From: Roseovarius carneus
GTDB lineage: Bacteria > Pseudomonadota > Alphaproteobacteria > Rhodobacterales > Rhodobacteraceae
Assembly: GCF_020141465.1 (NCBI RefSeq)
Contig: NZ_JAHSPD010000001.1
Coordinates: 124,001-188,000, forward strand
Direction of reading: 5' to 3'
Length of the DNA: 64,000 bases
Below are positions 1 to 9,314 of this stretch, one piece after another (within the stretch, counting starts at the first letter, position 1; each line of letters starts with the position of its first letter). The notes under the pieces were generated by a model, which made no database searches, was not told the origin of the DNA, and saw nothing but the letters and a program-made list of their open reading frames with translations. The position numbers and the translations under genes were made by a program.

Positions 1-29
1 GGGATGTTAACGCCGGCGATACGTGCCAA
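1..29 (-). CDS. rpsM: 30S ribosomal protein S13, 5' end only (TTG start)
   Basis: The minus strand reads (M)ARIAGVNIP up to the left edge, which is the universal N-terminus of S13, the small-subunit head protein that contacts 16S rRNA and initiator tRNA. The only start codon in this frame is TTG at 29-27. A purine-rich GGAAG lies about 8 nt upstream. An ATG seven bases earlier is in another frame and gives only a nonsense peptide. The position after adk matches the usual secY-adk-rpsM order. Only nine to ten codons are inside the window. Confidence 0.85.
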
Positions 30-294
30 GTGTCATCTTCCTTTTTCGTTGCGGGTCCGTAACACCAGACCCTTTTTTCACAACGTAGGCCCGAGGCTTT
101 GCGCTTCGGGCCGCAGCTGAATTCAGGTGATCGATTCGGGGCGATCTACGAAGGCGACCGGAATCATACTCCCTCTCGGGATGGTGCTGGTTAGGAGGAA
201 TCCGCAAGGGCGTCAAGGGGGCTCTTGCCCACCTTGGCAATCAGGGCGCCCGAAGGCTAGGCCAGAGGCGCGGGCCCCCTGCCCTGCTCAAAGT
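30..294. other. adk-rpsM spacer with a hairpin
   Basis: The 265-nt spacer between adk and rpsM holds no convincing gene. A 7-8 bp stem, GGCCCGA (88-94) with TCGGGCC (106-112), is the main structure. Neither side has a good T-tract, so it may be an RNA-processing or attenuation element rather than a terminator. Open frames across it have atypical composition. Confidence 0.5.
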
Positions 295-942
295 TTAACC
301 GTCCAAAGCACCCGCGATAGAGGACTTAACATCCGCAATCTCACCCAGTCCGTTCACGGATTGGAGCATCCCCTTGGCGTAGTAATACCCAATGAGCGGC
401 GAGGTCTTCTTGTAATATTCCATCAGGCGGTTCTTGAGGCTTTCCTCATTGTCATCCGCGCGGCGCGTGAAGCCTTTCGCCTCACCGCAATTGGTGCACA
501 CACCATCCGCCGGGATCGGCTTGGTCACGTCATTATAAACCGCGCCACAGCCTGCACAGGTCGAGCGGGCGGTGATGCGGCCCACGAGAGCGTCATCGTC
601 CACCTGCATCTCGATCACGGCATCAAGCGTCTCACCGCATTCGGCCAAAAGCTCCCCAAGCGCGTCGGCCTGCGGCAACGTCCGGGGGAAGCCGTCAAAG
701 ATGAAGCCGCCGCCCTTCTCGCCTTGCAGCTTCTCACGGATCAGCCCGATCACGATCTCATCGGTCACCAGATCGCCGCGCGCCATCACGTCGGCCACAA
801 CCTTGCCCATCTCGGTGCCACTGTCCTTGGCATCGCGCAGCATATCGCCGGTGCTCAGCTGGATCATGCCGCGCTCGTCCACGAGAATATGCGCCTGCGT
901 GCCTTTACCGGCACCGGGCGGCCCAAGAAGAATGATGTTCAT
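295..942 (-). CDS. adk: Adenylate kinase
   Basis: Catalyses ATP + AMP = 2 ADP in the cytosol. The 215-aa protein has the P-loop GPPGAGKGT at residues 7-15, the NMP-binding region (STGDMLR near 30) and the FDGFPRT motif near 82-88. The LID domain carries four cysteines (C129, C132, C149, C152) in the C-x2-C-x16-C-x2-C pattern of zinc-binding adenylate kinases. It overlaps the 3' end of secY by 4 nt, so the two are probably translationally coupled. The secY-adk-rpsM order is normal. Confidence 0.98.
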   Translation of the reverse strand: MNIILLGPPGAGKGTQAHILVDERGMIQLSTGDMLRDAKDSGTEMGKVVADVMARGDLVTDEIVIGLIREKLQGEKGGGFIFDGFPRTLPQADALGELLAECGETLDAVIEMQVDDDALVGRITARSTCAGCGAVYNDVTKPIPADGVCTNCGEAKGFTRRADDNEESLKNRLMEYYKKTSPLIGYYYAKGMLQSVNGLGEIADVKSSIAGALDG

Positions 943-2309
943 TTACGTTGAGTCCCTTTTCTGCGCGCGCGCTTCTTACCCTTGCCGCTCAGCTGCGATT
1001 TCTCGATCAGACCTTCATACTGATGAGCCAGAAGATGGCTTTGCACCTGTTGGATTGTATCCATCGTCACAGACACAACAATAAGAACGGACGTGCCGCC
1101 AAAGTAGAACGGGATCGACAGTTGGGCGCGCATCACTTCGGGCAGAAGACAGACCGCCGCGAGATAGCCGGAGCCAAGCACAAGGACGCGGCTGACCACA
1201 TAATCGAGGTATTCTTCCGTCTTCTTGCCGGGCCGCACGCCGGGGATAAAGCCGTTCTGGTTTTTCAGATTGTCGGCCACATCCTCGGTCTTGAACGCAA
1301 CATTGGTGGTGTAGAAATAGGTGAAGAAGACGATCATCACCGTAAAGAACAACAGATAGAGCGGCTGTCCGGGCCCAAAATAGGCCAGAAGTGTAGACAT
1401 GATCGGGCTGGTATTATCGCCCTGCCCCGAAAACGTGCTGATCGTGGTGGGCAAGAGCAGCAAGGATGAGGCGAAGATCGCGGGGATAACGCCTGCCGGG
1501 TTCACCTTGACGGGCAAATGGCTGGAGCCGCCGTCATAGACCTTCATCCCAACCTGGCGGCGCGGATATTGAATATGGATCTTGCGCAGGCTGCGCTCCA
1601 TGAACACTACGAACGCGATCAGCGCGACCATCAGAAGGCTGATGCCGATGATCACGGCGGGGCTGATCGCACCGCTGCGACCGCTGGCAAAGAACTGCGC
1701 CAGCGCCGCAGGAAGCTCGGCGATGATGCCGACGAAGATGATCAAAGAGATACCGTTGCCGATGCCGCGCGCGGTGATCTGCTCACCCAGCCACATCAGG
1801 AACATGGTGCCGCCCACGAGAGTGATCATGCATGAGACGATGAAAAAGAGGCCCGGATCGGTCACAAGACCGCCACCCTGAAGGCTCACAGCAAGACCAT
1901 AAGATTGCAGAGTTGCGAGGAAAACCGTGCCGTAGCGCGTGTATTGGTTGATTTTCTTGCGGCCCTGCTCGCCCTCTTTCTTGAGTTGCTCAAGCGCGGG
2001 GACCATGGCCGTCATCAGCTGCACGATGATCGAGGCCGAGATATAGGGCATGATGCCGAGGGCGAAAATACCCATCCGGCCAAGCGCGCCGCCGGTGAAC
2101 ATGCTGAGCATCCCGCCGATGCTGGCGGCGGCCCCTTCCATGAACTGGCGAAGCTCTCCCCCGTCGATACCGGGCACCGGAATGAAGGTACCAAGGCGAT
2201 AGACAATCAATAGACCCAGCGTAAAAACGATGCGTTTGCGAAGGTCCGTGGCCTTCCCGAAGGCAGCCCAGCTTGAATTGGACGCCATTTGTTCTGCTGC
2301 AGATACCAT
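939..2309 (-). CDS. secY: Protein translocase subunit SecY
   Basis: Central channel of the SecYEG translocon in the inner membrane. The 456-aa protein contains the expected succession of about ten hydrophobic helices, the plug region with the PVPGIDG motif near the first helix, and a basic C-terminal tail. The ATG at 2309 is preceded by a weak GAGAG stretch; an internal ATG at 2288 has no better ribosome site. A strong hairpin separates it from rplO upstream, so its expression may be reduced relative to the ribosomal genes. Confidence 0.98.
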   Translation of the reverse strand: MVSAAEQMASNSSWAAFGKATDLRKRIVFTLGLLIVYRLGTFIPVPGIDGGELRQFMEGAAASIGGMLSMFTGGALGRMGIFALGIMPYISASIIVQLMTAMVPALEQLKKEGEQGRKKINQYTRYGTVFLATLQSYGLAVSLQGGGLVTDPGLFFIVSCMITLVGGTMFLMWLGEQITARGIGNGISLIIFVGIIAELPAALAQFFASGRSGAISPAVIIGISLLMVALIAFVVFMERSLRKIHIQYPRRQVGMKVYDGGSSHLPVKVNPAGVIPAIFASSLLLLPTTISTFSGQGDNTSPIMSTLLAYFGPGQPLYLLFFTVMIVFFTYFYTTNVAFKTEDVADNLKNQNGFIPGVRPGKKTEEYLDYVVSRVLVLGSGYLAAVCLLPEVMRAQLSIPFYFGGTSVLIVVSVTMDTIQQVQSHLLAHQYEGLIEKSQLSGKGKKRARRKGTQRK

Positions 2310-2327
2310 TCGGCTCTCTCTAGATAT

Positions 2328-2368
2328 GAAAACGCCGCCGAACGCTGTTCTTCAGCGACCGGCGGCGT
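2328..2368 (-). terminator. Strong hairpin with short T-run between rplO and secY
   Basis: A 9-bp GC stem (2332-2340 with 2360-2368) encloses a second 5-bp stem CGCTG/CAGCG (2343-2347 with 2353-2357). On the minus strand it is followed by TTTT. It lies inside the operon, so it is better read as a partial terminator or attenuator than as an operon end. Confidence 0.6.
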
Positions 2369-2420
2369 GTTTGAAAAACGTGGGGTATATGTAAGCGGCA
2401 CATGGGCCGCTCACAACCTC

Positions 2421-2900
2421 TTATTCGGCCGCAGCCGCCGCCGGTGCCGCAACTGTGAGCGTCCCGCCGGCCTTCTCGACCGCCTCAACGGCTGATTTGG
2501 ACGCGCCGGTCACTTCAATCGTGACCTTGGCAGAGATATCGCCTTTGGCGAGGATACGCACACCGTCAAGCTTGCGGCGCACGAGTCCTGCGGACACCAG
2601 CGCGTCCTCGGTGATCGCGGCCTTGCCGTCGAGTTTCTTCTCGTCGATGAACTTCTGGATCAGACCTAGGTTCACAACCGCGAATTGCTTGCGGTTGGGC
2701 TTGTTGAAGCCACGCTTTGGCAGGCGTTGGTAGAGGGGCATCTGGCCGCCTTCATACCCTTTGATCGCAACACCCGAACGGGATTTCTGACCTTTGATAC
2801 CCCGGCCGCCGGTTTTACCCATGCCCGAGCCCGCACCACGGCCAACCCGCTTGCGTTTCTTCGTGGCGCCATCATTATCGCGCAGTTCATGCAGTTTCAT
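2421..2900 (-). CDS. rplO: 50S ribosomal protein L15
   Basis: Large-subunit assembly protein. The 159-aa sequence begins [18 protein letters not shown] and has the conserved Gly-rich basic N-terminal arm (residues about 20-34) followed by the globular C-terminal domain. The C-terminal tail is alanine-rich. It follows rpmD after a 272-nt gap that is longer than usual for this operon. Confidence 0.97.
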   Translation of the reverse strand: MKLHELRDNDGATKKRKRVGRGAGSGMGKTGGRGIKGQKSRSGVAIKGYEGGQMPLYQRLPKRGFNKPNRKQFAVVNLGLIQKFIDEKKLDGKAAITEDALVSAGLVRRKLDGVRILAKGDISAKVTIEVTGASKSAVEAVEKAGGTLTVAAPAAAAAE

Positions 2901-3172
2901 GTCGCTTCTCCTTTGCCGGATGCGGCCCCCAGCGACGGGAGCGGCCGAACGCGGCTTACATTGACTTTATATGGATGACATCACTGTCACCCGTGCGGCA
3001 TATATCCGATCCTCGCAGCTTTGCAACCACTCATAAGCGCAGTTCCGTGCATCCTCTCGGCTGAATGGCGCGCGGTCCGCCAATGACGGCTGCATCAAAC
3101 GCGAAACGCCCCGGCCAATGTCTGACCGAGGCGCTGGACGCTGACGCAAGGCGGAGCAAACCCGCCGCGCGC
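2901..3172. other. Unusually long rpmD-rplO spacer
   Basis: These 272 nt separate two genes that usually lie within a few bases of each other. No frame shows protein-like sequence, and no clear terminator was seen. A short AT-rich patch near 2958-2972 could hold a promoter for rplO-secY-adk, but I cannot confirm one. Confidence 0.4.
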
Positions 3173-3361
3173 TCAGCCTTTTTCTTCGATGATCTCGACC
3201 ATGTGCGAGACCTTGTTCACCATGCCGCGGATGGAGGGCGTATCCTCCAACTCGCGGGTGCGGTGCATCTTGTTCAGGCCCAGACCAACCAGCGTTGCGC
3301 GCTGGCTTGCGGGGCGGCGGATGGGCGAACCCACCTGCTTGACGACAATCGTTTTAGCCAT
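3173..3361 (-). CDS. rpmD: 50S ribosomal protein L30
   Basis: A 62-aa protein of the short bacterial L30 type, with the conserved start [16 protein letters not shown] and an [14 protein letters not shown] segment. It lies 3 nt after rpsE, as in the canonical spc operon. Confidence 0.97.
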   Translation of the reverse strand: MAKTIVVKQVGSPIRRPASQRATLVGLGLNKMHRTRELEDTPSIRGMVNKVSHMVEIIEEKG

Positions 3362-3364
3362 GGT

Positions 3365-3952
3365 TTAGGCCTCCTCAGTCGCCGCGGCTTGCTCGCCGCT
3401 GGCTTTTGGTGCGTCACCGGACGCCAGAATGTCAGCCACTTTCTTGCCGCGACGTTGCGCGACCATACGGGGGCTCGATTCCTTGCGCAGACCATCGATC
3501 GTGGCGCGGATCATGTTGTAGGGGTTCTGCGAGCCGTTCGACTTGGCAACGACGTCCTGAATGCCCAGCATCTCGAACACGGCACGCATCGGGCCACCGG
3601 CGATGATGCCAGTACCTTGGGGTGCGGAGCGCATGATGACTTTCCCGGCGCCGTGGCGGCCTTCCATGTCATGATGCAGCGTGCGGCCTTCGCGCAGCGG
3701 CACGCGGATCATCTGGCGCTTGGCTTGCTCGGTGGCCTTGCGGATGGCCTCGGGGACCTCCTTGGCCTTACCTTTGCCAAAGCCCACACGGCCCTTCTGA
3801 TCGCCTACGACGACGAGGGCTGCGAAGCCAAAGCGCTTACCGCCCTTGACGGTTTTGCTGACGCGGTTGATCGCGACAAGGCGATCTGCGAATTCCGGGG
3901 TCTCGTCACGTTGGTTGCGGCGACCGCCCCCACGATTTTCATCTCTTGCCAT
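3365..3952 (-). CDS. rpsE: 30S ribosomal protein S5
   Basis: Small-subunit protein involved in decoding accuracy. The 195-aa sequence has an alphaproteobacterial N-terminal extension, then the S5 double-stranded-RNA-binding-like domain (residues about 25-90, with the [15 protein letters not shown] stretch) and the C-terminal S5 domain ending in an alanine/glutamate-rich tail. A good AGGA ribosome site precedes the ATG. Confidence 0.98.
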   Translation of the reverse strand: MARDENRGGGRRNQRDETPEFADRLVAINRVSKTVKGGKRFGFAALVVVGDQKGRVGFGKGKAKEVPEAIRKATEQAKRQMIRVPLREGRTLHHDMEGRHGAGKVIMRSAPQGTGIIAGGPMRAVFEMLGIQDVVAKSNGSQNPYNMIRATIDGLRKESSPRMVAQRRGKKVADILASGDAPKASGEQAAATEEA

Positions 3953-4071
3953 TTGGCTTCCTTAGCTCATGCGGGCGCACACGCCCTGATATACTCGATC
4001 CCAGTGGGCAAGGATGCCCCCGGATCATCGAGGCGGCCACGGGGGGTTATCCCAAGGCCGCCTACGCTGTC

Positions 4072-4431
4072 TTAGATCTTCAAACCACCTTCACGCGCGG
4101 CGTCGGCAACTGCCTTGACCTTGCCGTGAAAGAGGAAACCGCCACGATCGAAATACGCCTCGCTGACGCCTGCCTTTTTGGCACGCTCTGCGATGGTCGT
4201 GCCGATCTTGGCCGCTGCCTCCACGTTGTTTTTGCCTACCAACCCGAGATCTTTTTCGAGCGTCGAGGCCGATGCGAGGGTAATTCCCTGCACATCGTCG
4301 ATCAGCTGAACGCTGATATTCTTGTTGCTGCGGTGAACGCTGAGGCGCACGCGCCCTGCATTGACCTTGCGAAGTTTGTTCCGAACGCGCAGGCGGCGTT
4401 TTTGGAACAGTTGTCTTTTGCTGTTTGCCAT
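4072..4431 (-). CDS. rplR: 50S ribosomal protein L18
   Basis: Binds 5S rRNA in the central protuberance together with L5. The 119-aa protein has the Lys/Arg-rich N-terminus and the conserved [18 protein letters not shown] core. It lies between rplF and rpsE as expected; the gap to rpsE is 119 nt. Confidence 0.97.
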   Translation of the reverse strand: MANSKRQLFQKRRLRVRNKLRKVNAGRVRLSVHRSNKNISVQLIDDVQGITLASASTLEKDLGLVGKNNVEAAAKIGTTIAERAKKAGVSEAYFDRGGFLFHGKVKAVADAAREGGLKI

Positions 4432-4443
4432 CTTCTCGCGTCC

Positions 4444-4977
4444 TTACTTCTTCTTGCCTTCCTTCTGGAAGATATACTCATCTTTGTAGCGAATGCCTTT
4501 GCCCTTATAGGGCTCTGGCGGACGCCAATCGCGGATATTTGCCGCGACTTGACCGACGAGCTGCTTATCCGTGCCTTCGACGATCAGTTCCGTCGGTTTG
4601 GGCGCGGTGACCGTCACGCCATCGGGGATTTGAAAATCCACGTCATGGCTGAGGCCGAGGTTCAGTTTGATCACGTTACCCTGAAGCTGGGCACGGTAGC
4701 CCACCCCCCGGATTTCGAGCTCTTTTTTGAACATTGCGTTCGAGCCATGCACGAGGTTCGCGACAACCGTGCGGGTCATCCCCCATTGCTGGCGCGCGCG
4801 CTTGGATTTGCCGCGGGGCGTGACGGTGATCTGACCATCTTCAAGGGTCAGGGTCACATCATCGGTCGCGGTGAACGATTTGGTCGCCTTGGGGCCTTTG
4901 ACCTCAAGTGTCTGGCCGCTGATTGTTGCGGTGACACCATCCGGGAGGGCGACAGGCTGTTTGCCGATACGAGACAT
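4444..4977 (-). CDS. rplF: 50S ribosomal protein L6
   Basis: The 177-aa protein consists of two L6 domains and ends in the signature [14 protein letters not shown] near residue 160. The start is the ATG of MSRIGKQPV at 4977, which is 10 nt after rpsH. The open frame extends 22 codons farther upstream into rpsH, but those residues are not L6-like. Confidence 0.97.
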   Translation of the reverse strand: MSRIGKQPVALPDGVTATISGQTLEVKGPKATKSFTATDDVTLTLEDGQITVTPRGKSKRARQQWGMTRTVVANLVHGSNAMFKKELEIRGVGYRAQLQGNVIKLNLGLSHDVDFQIPDGVTVTAPKPTELIVEGTDKQLVGQVAANIRDWRPPEPYKGKGIRYKDEYIFQKEGKKK

Positions 4978-4987
4978 GTGTGGCTCC

Positions 4988-5380
4988 TTAGAATACGGTG
5001 CAGAGCACTTCGCCGCCAACATTGTGGCTCCGAGCGCTTGCATCCGACATCACACCTTTGGAGGTGGAGACAATCGACACACCGAGGCCCTGACGGACCG
5101 AAGGAATGTCATCAACGCCCAGATAGACGCGACGACCGGGCTTGGAAACCCGCTTCATTTCACGAATGACGGGAACGCCATCGTAATATTTCAGGCTGAT
5201 TTCGATGGCCGGGTGGCCGTCGACGCCTGTCGCGTTCTCAAAGCCACGGATGTAGCCTTCATCCGCCAAAACACCGAGCACACGCTCGCGCATTTTGGAG
5301 GCCGGGGTCATGACGGTGGACTTTCCACGCATCTGAGCGTTCCGGATCCGTGTGAGCATATCGCCGATAGGATCATTCAT
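4988..5380 (-). CDS. rpsH: 30S ribosomal protein S8
   Basis: Primary 16S rRNA-binding protein and, in enterobacteria, translational regulator of the spc operon. The 130-aa sequence begins [16 protein letters not shown] and ends with the conserved GGEVLCTVF. It is closely flanked by rpsN and rplF. Confidence 0.98.
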   Translation of the reverse strand: MNDPIGDMLTRIRNAQMRGKSTVMTPASKMRERVLGVLADEGYIRGFENATGVDGHPAIEISLKYYDGVPVIREMKRVSKPGRRVYLGVDDIPSVRQGLGVSIVSTSKGVMSDASARSHNVGGEVLCTVF

Positions 5381-5392
5381 TTCAAATCTCCC

Positions 5393-5698
5393 TTACCAGC
5401 TGGATTTCACGAGGCCGGGGGCCTGGCCGCTTGAGCCAAGCTCACGCAGCGCAATCCGCGACACTTTGAGTTTACGGTAATATCCGTGCGGACGGCCCGT
5501 CAGCTGGCAGCGATTGTGCAGCCGGGTGGCGGAGCTGTTGCGCGGCAACTTGGCCAGCTTCAGGGTCGCGCGGAAACGCTCTTCCATCGGCTTGGCTTCG
5601 TCGTTGATGATCTCTTTGAGGGCTGCACGTTGTGCCGCATACTTCTCAACGAGCTTTTGGCGCTTCTTCTCGCGCTCGATCATTGCTTTTTTAGCCAT
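5393..5698 (-). CDS. rpsN: 30S ribosomal protein S14 (zinc-free long form)
   Basis: The 101-aa protein has the length and sequence of the long S14 type that lacks the zinc-binding CxxC pairs; only one cysteine ([11 protein letters not shown]) is present. It lies between rplE and rpsH as usual. Confidence 0.97.
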   Translation of the reverse strand: MAKKAMIEREKKRQKLVEKYAAQRAALKEIINDEAKPMEERFRATLKLAKLPRNSSATRLHNRCQLTGRPHGYYRKLKVSRIALRELGSSGQAPGLVKSSW

Positions 5699-5717
5699 AA
5701 GATTTTCCTCCCGCCGC

Positions 5718-6281
5718 TCAGCTGTTGAAGGGCATGTTGAAATGCTTCAACAGTGCCTTCGCTTCAGCGTCGGTTTTCGCCGTGGTTGCGATGATGATGT
5801 CCATACCCCAGGATTCGTCGATCTTGTCGAAGTTGATCTCGGGGAAAATGATGTGCTCCTTGATGCCCATGGCATAGTTGCCACGCCCATCGAAGCTCTT
5901 GCCCGAGACGCCGCGGAAATCGCGGATCCGGGGCATGGCCACGGTGACCAGACGGTCAAGGAATTCATACATGCGCACCGAACGGAGCGTCACTTTCGCA
6001 CCCATCGGCATATCTTCGCGGACCCGGAACCCAGCGATAGAGTTCTTGGCTTTAGTAACAACCGCGTGTTGACCGGCGATGGTGCTCAGATCGTCCTGAG
6101 CCGATTTCGCCTTCTTGCTGTCACGCACGGCGGCGGCGCCGCATCCAATATTCAGCACGATTTTGTCCAGACGAGGCACCATCATCGCGTTTTTGTAACC
6201 GAACTCTTCGATCATCGCGGCTTTGATAGTCTCATCATAGAGCGCCCGGAGGCGCGGGGTGTAAGTTGCTGTATCAAGCAT
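5718..6281 (-). CDS. rplE: 50S ribosomal protein L5
   Basis: 5S rRNA-binding protein of the central protuberance. The 187-aa sequence has the conserved [14 protein letters not shown] motif near residue 40 and a typical C-terminus ([13 protein letters not shown]). Its start overlaps the end of rplX by 8 nt, which suggests translational coupling. Confidence 0.98.
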   Translation of the reverse strand: MLDTATYTPRLRALYDETIKAAMIEEFGYKNAMMVPRLDKIVLNIGCGAAAVRDSKKAKSAQDDLSTIAGQHAVVTKAKNSIAGFRVREDMPMGAKVTLRSVRMYEFLDRLVTVAMPRIRDFRGVSGKSFDGRGNYAMGIKEHIIFPEINFDKIDESWGMDIIIATTAKTDAEAKALLKHFNMPFNS

Positions 6282-6585
6282 CGATCACGTCCCCCGTGGT
6301 CTTGGCGATCCGCACCTTCTTGCCGTCTTCAATCTTGAAGCCGACGCGTGTGGGTTTGCCGTTTTTGTCAAGCAGAGCGAGGTTACTCAGGTCGATGGGC
6401 ATCGCTTTGGGGATGCGCCCGCCCTGACTGGTCTGGCTCTGGCGCGTGTGGCGGATGGCCATATTCGCGCCTTCGACGACTGCCTTGCCGGCAGACGGGT
6501 CAACAGAGGCGATCACGCCCTGCTTGCCCTTGTCCTTGCCCGCGAGCAGGACGACCTTGTCGCCCTTTTTCAGTTTAGCAGCCAT
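6274..6585 (-). CDS. rplX: 50S ribosomal protein L24
   Basis: Assembly-initiator protein of the large subunit. The 103-aa protein has an N-terminal KOW motif (residues about 5-24, [18 protein letters not shown]) and the conserved [16 protein letters not shown] segment. It lies 1 nt after rplN and overlaps rplE. Confidence 0.97.
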   Translation of the reverse strand: MAAKLKKGDKVVLLAGKDKGKQGVIASVDPSAGKAVVEGANMAIRHTRQSQTSQGGRIPKAMPIDLSNLALLDKNGKPTRVGFKIEDGKKVRIAKTTGDVIDA

Positions 6586-6586
6586 A

Positions 6587-6955
6587 TCACAGCACCTCCG
6601 GCGCGAGCGAAATGATCTTCATGAAGTTCTTGCCGCGCAGCTCGCGCACGACGGGCCCGAAGATCCGCGTGCCGACAGGCTCGCCTGCGTTGTTCAGGAT
6701 CACGGCCGCGTTGCGGTCAAAACGAATGGCGGTGCCGTCTTCACGGCGCACTTCCTTGGCGGTGCGAACGACGACGGCCTTGCGCACATCGCCTTTTTTC
6801 ACACGGCCACGTGGGATGGCTTCCTTCACCGAGACGACAATGATGTCACCCACGGAGGCGTATCGACGCTTGGAACCACCCAGAACCTTGATGCACTGAA
6901 CACGGCGAGCGCCGCTGTTGTCAGCCACATCGAGATTGGTCTGCATCTGGATCAT
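6587..6955 (-). CDS. rplN: 50S ribosomal protein L14
   Basis: The 122-aa protein has the universal L14 features: [17 protein letters not shown] start, central [15 protein letters not shown] and C-terminal FGPVVRELR. It lies downstream of rpsQ with a 79-nt gap. Confidence 0.98.
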   Translation of the reverse strand: MIQMQTNLDVADNSGARRVQCIKVLGGSKRRYASVGDIIVVSVKEAIPRGRVKKGDVRKAVVVRTAKEVRREDGTAIRFDRNAAVILNNAGEPVGTRIFGPVVRELRGKNFMKIISLAPEVL

Positions 6956-7034
6956 TTAGATGTCTCCCGACCTTTGGGGGGCCCTCTTTGGCCTTTTCCC
7001 CAGGGTTTCGATTATACTTTGAAGTTCTTGGGGC

Positions 7035-7265
7035 TTACGCCGTCAGAACCTCCCAGCGTTTGGTTTTCGATTTCGGCGCGCATTCAATGATGCGAACCTG
7101 ATCGCCTACTTTGAAGGCGTCCTTCTCATCGTGAGCCCGGTATTTCTTGGACTTACGGATGGTCTTTTGCAAAACGGGGTGCTTGAAGCGACGCTCTACG
7201 GAGACGGTGATCGTCTGGGCGTTGGCGTCGCTTGTCACGGTGCCGGTGAGGATACGTTTGGGCAT
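7035..7265 (-). CDS. rpsQ: 30S ribosomal protein S17
   Basis: The 76-aa OB-fold protein begins [13 protein letters not shown] and carries the conserved [17 protein letters not shown] stretch. It follows rpmC by 12 nt. Confidence 0.97.
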   Translation of the reverse strand: MPKRILTGTVTSDANAQTITVSVERRFKHPVLQKTIRKSKKYRAHDEKDAFKVGDQVRIIECAPKSKTKRWEVLTA

Positions 7266-7277
7266 CTGTTCGGCTCC

Positions 7278-7484
7278 CTATTCTGCGGAAGCTGCGGCGG
7301 CAGCTTTTTCATTGAGGATGGTCAACACACGGGCAGCACTGCGGCGCGCAATGCGCATCTGAGCTGCATTCTCAAGCTGGCCAGTGGCCGCCTGAAAGCG
7401 CAGGTTGAACTGCTGTTTCTTCAGGTTGATCAGCTCTTCACGCAGCTGATCAGGCGTTTTGCTGCGAAGCTCGGTCGCGTCCAT
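7278..7484 (-). CDS. rpmC: 50S ribosomal protein L29
   Basis: The 68-aa protein is a two-helix L29 with the conserved [20 protein letters not shown] segment (about residues 20-39). It is the first gene of the rpmC-to-adk transcription unit here. rplP, its usual upstream neighbour, is 1.4 kb away behind a terminator, so this unit needs its own promoter in the 186-nt gap to the divergent oxygenase gene. Confidence 0.97.
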   Translation of the reverse strand: MDATELRSKTPDQLREELINLKKQQFNLRFQAATGQLENAAQMRIARRSAARVLTILNEKAAAAASAE

Positions 7485-7670
7485 CGGTCGTTCCTTTCAA
7501 CATCACCGGAGGGCCCCTTTGCGAAACTGCGCCGGGTCACCCTGATTCCAGTGGAGTGGATGATGAGCGTGCGCAATACCGCCCCTCGATGCGCAAAGCA
7601 ACCCCTGTTGCCTGCTTATCTTCGCACTGCCCTCTCGCCATGCCCCTTGCGCTGCGCTAATAACACGCCC

Positions 7671-8288
7671 ATGGCAGATATATCCTCACTTTTCGTGACG
7701 CGCCTTTATCGCGCCCCCCTGTCCGAGCATGGCCCCGTTGACGCGGCCGAGCTTGAGGCGTCCTGCTGGTCCATCGCGCAAGATGACGAGGCCGGGCAGG
7801 CTTGGTGCGAGGAAAACGGCTATCCGGGCTATACGTCCTATGCGTCTTTGACGGACCTTGGCTGGAGGTTTCCGATCTTCCAAGGGCTGGTGGAGGTTCT
7901 GGACCTGCATGTGGCGGCCTTTGCCCAGGATCTGGAGTTCGATCTGGATGGTCGCACGCTCAAGCTCGAGGATATCTGGATCAATATTCTGCCCGAGGGC
8001 GGCACACATGCCTCCCATATACACCCCCACTCGGTGATTTCCGGGACGACCTATGTGGCCATGCCCGAAGGGGCGAGTGCGCTGAAACTCGAAGACCCCC
8101 GCCTGCCCATGATGATGGCCGCGCCGGGACGGGTCAAAGACGCGCGGGCCGAGCTGCGTCAGTTCACATATGTTGCGCCCGCCGTTGGAGATGTCCTGAT
8201 GTGGGAATCGTGGCTGCGCCACGAGGTGCCGCTGAACATGTCCGAGGATGACCGGATTTCGGTGAGCTTTAATTATAGCTGGGGCTGA
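7671..8288 (+). CDS. 2OG-Fe(II) oxygenase family protein (TIGR02466/2OG-FeII_Oxy_5 type)
   Basis: A 205-aa protein predicted to be a 2-oxoglutarate/iron-dependent oxygenase; the substrate is unknown. The C-terminal half fits the family: NILPEGGTHASHIHPH with H116-x-H118, then SGTTYV near 124-129, H184 in WLRHEVP and R195 in RISVSFN, which is the expected 2OG-binding position. The start at 7671 gives the family-like N-terminus MADISSLFVTRLYRAPL; no strong ribosome site is visible. It sits on the plus strand inside a minus-strand ribosomal gene cluster, between rpmC and the rplP unit. Some other 2OG oxygenases hydroxylate ribosomal proteins, but nothing here proves that role. Confidence 0.85.
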   Translation: MADISSLFVTRLYRAPLSEHGPVDAAELEASCWSIAQDDEAGQAWCEENGYPGYTSYASLTDLGWRFPIFQGLVEVLDLHVAAFAQDLEFDLDGRTLKLEDIWINILPEGGTHASHIHPHSVISGTTYVAMPEGASALKLEDPRLPMMMAAPGRVKDARAELRQFTYVAPAVGDVLMWESWLRHEVPLNMSEDDRISVSFNYSWG

Positions 8289-8320
8289 GGCACGTCTTTC
8301 CGCGCTGTTACAGAGCGGCG

Positions 8321-8374
8321 CGCCCGAACCGAGGGGTGGGTGCAAGCGCCCGCCCCGTGGGGGCGGTTCGGGCG
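8321..8374 (+). terminator. Hairpin after the 2OG oxygenase gene
   Basis: An 11-bp perfect inverted repeat, CGCCCGAACCG (8321-8331) and CGGTTCGGGCG (8364-8374), lies 33 nt after the oxygenase stop codon. The loop contains further GC-rich pairing. No T-run follows, so termination efficiency is uncertain. Confidence 0.45.
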
Positions 8375-8405
8375 CTGCCTTTGGCAAGGCCAAAAGCATG
8401 GATGG

Positions 8406-8732
8406 CTATCTCTTTGAAAAATGCTCCAAAGTGAGCTGCATTTCAGCAGTCAAATACAGACCGCGATCTCCCAGAATATTATCTTTCTGAATTTCGCAGA
8501 ACCGAACAATGAAGTCTTTATGCTCCGGGAATTGCCTAAGATGATAGACAGCGGCAACCTTTGCGGCAATCGTTCCTTTGTCATCCAGAAGCTTCATTAA
8601 CTCGAAAAACTGCTCTCGTCGTATTGTAGCAGACTCTCTGTAAATTTTTATAACATAGGCAACTGCGGACCCGGCTATGGCAATCAAAGGCAGCGAAATC
8701 CCTATAAATGCAGTCAAACCTTTAATCTGCAT
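8406..8732 (-). CDS. Small single-pass membrane protein, unknown function
   Basis: I do not recognise this 108-aa protein. It has one N-terminal hydrophobic segment (about residues 6-27), a basic stretch after it (YRESATIRREQ), and then a soluble helical region of about 80 residues. A membrane-anchored cytosolic domain is likely. The ATG at 8732 has GAGG 7 nt upstream; an ATG two codons earlier (8738) is possible. Composition is about 45% GC across 8461-8700, clearly lower than the adjacent ribosomal genes, which suggests recent acquisition. It is on the same strand as rplP but beyond the rplP terminator. Confidence 0.6.
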   Translation of the reverse strand: MQIKGLTAFIGISLPLIAIAGSAVAYVIKIYRESATIRREQFFELMKLLDDKGTIAAKVAAVYHLRQFPEHKDFIVRFCEIQKDNILGDRGLYLTAEMQLTLEHFSKR

Positions 8733-8774
8733 TGTCATGCCTCATCGGTCGAACATTCTAGCATCTAAAAAAGC

Positions 8775-8811
8775 AAAACCCCCGCCTGATTATTCAAGCG
8801 GGGGTTTTTTT
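8775..8811 (-). terminator. Intrinsic terminator after rplP
   Basis: An 11-bp stem, AAAACCCCCGC (8775-8785) with GCGGGGGTTTT (8798-8808), has T-rich sequence on both outer sides, so it could act in both directions. On the minus strand it ends the rplB-to-rplP unit 78 nt after the rplP stop codon. On the plus strand it has seven T residues. Confidence 0.88.
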
Positions 8812-8888
8812 ATTTCTGCGGGGTGCGGCCGCAATTGGCTATGCCAATCGCTTTCCCGCGCGTCGTTATCGGCTGCGCCGAAACGACG

Positions 8889-9302
8889 TTACCAATCCTC
8901 GCGCTGAACGACCCGTGTCTTGATCGGCAGTTTCATCGCCGCGAGGCGCAGGGCCTCCATAGCAATGTCTTCTGCGACGCCGTCGATCTCGAACATCACA
9001 CGGCCAGGCTTGACCTTGCAGGCCCAGAAGTCGACCGACCCCTTACCCTTACCCATCCGAACTTCGGTGGGCTTTGATGTGACGGGCACATCGGGGAAGA
9101 TACGGATCCAGACACGGCCCTGACGCTTCATGTGGCGGGTCATCGCGCGGCGAGCCGCCTCGATTTGCCGCGCTGTGACGCGCTCGGGCTCAGTGGCTTT
9201 GAGGCCAAAGGAGCCAAAGTTCAGATCAGACCCGCCTTTTGCAAGGCCCTTGATCCGGCCCTTGAACTGCTTGCGGAATTTGGTGCGTTTTGGTTGAAGC
9301 AT
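8889..9302 (-). CDS. rplP: 50S ribosomal protein L16
   Basis: Large-subunit protein near the peptidyl transferase and A site. The 137-aa sequence has the conserved [16 protein letters not shown] start and the [16 protein letters not shown] and RMGKGKG stretches. It is the last gene of the rplB-rpsS-rplV-rpsC-rplP unit; a terminator and two unrelated genes separate it from rpmC. Confidence 0.98.
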   Translation of the reverse strand: MLQPKRTKFRKQFKGRIKGLAKGGSDLNFGSFGLKATEPERVTARQIEAARRAMTRHMKRQGRVWIRIFPDVPVTSKPTEVRMGKGKGSVDFWACKVKPGRVMFEIDGVAEDIAMEALRLAAMKLPIKTRVVQREDW

Positions 9303-9314
9303 GTCCTGTCCCCT

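Noticed and set aside
7..240. A 77-codon minus-strand frame across the adk-rpsM spacer
   Set aside because: Overlaps the rpsM start in another frame and has Arg/Pro-rich, non-protein-like sequence.
2967..3149. A 60-codon minus-strand frame in the rpmD-rplO gap
   Set aside because: No ribosome site or family resemblance.
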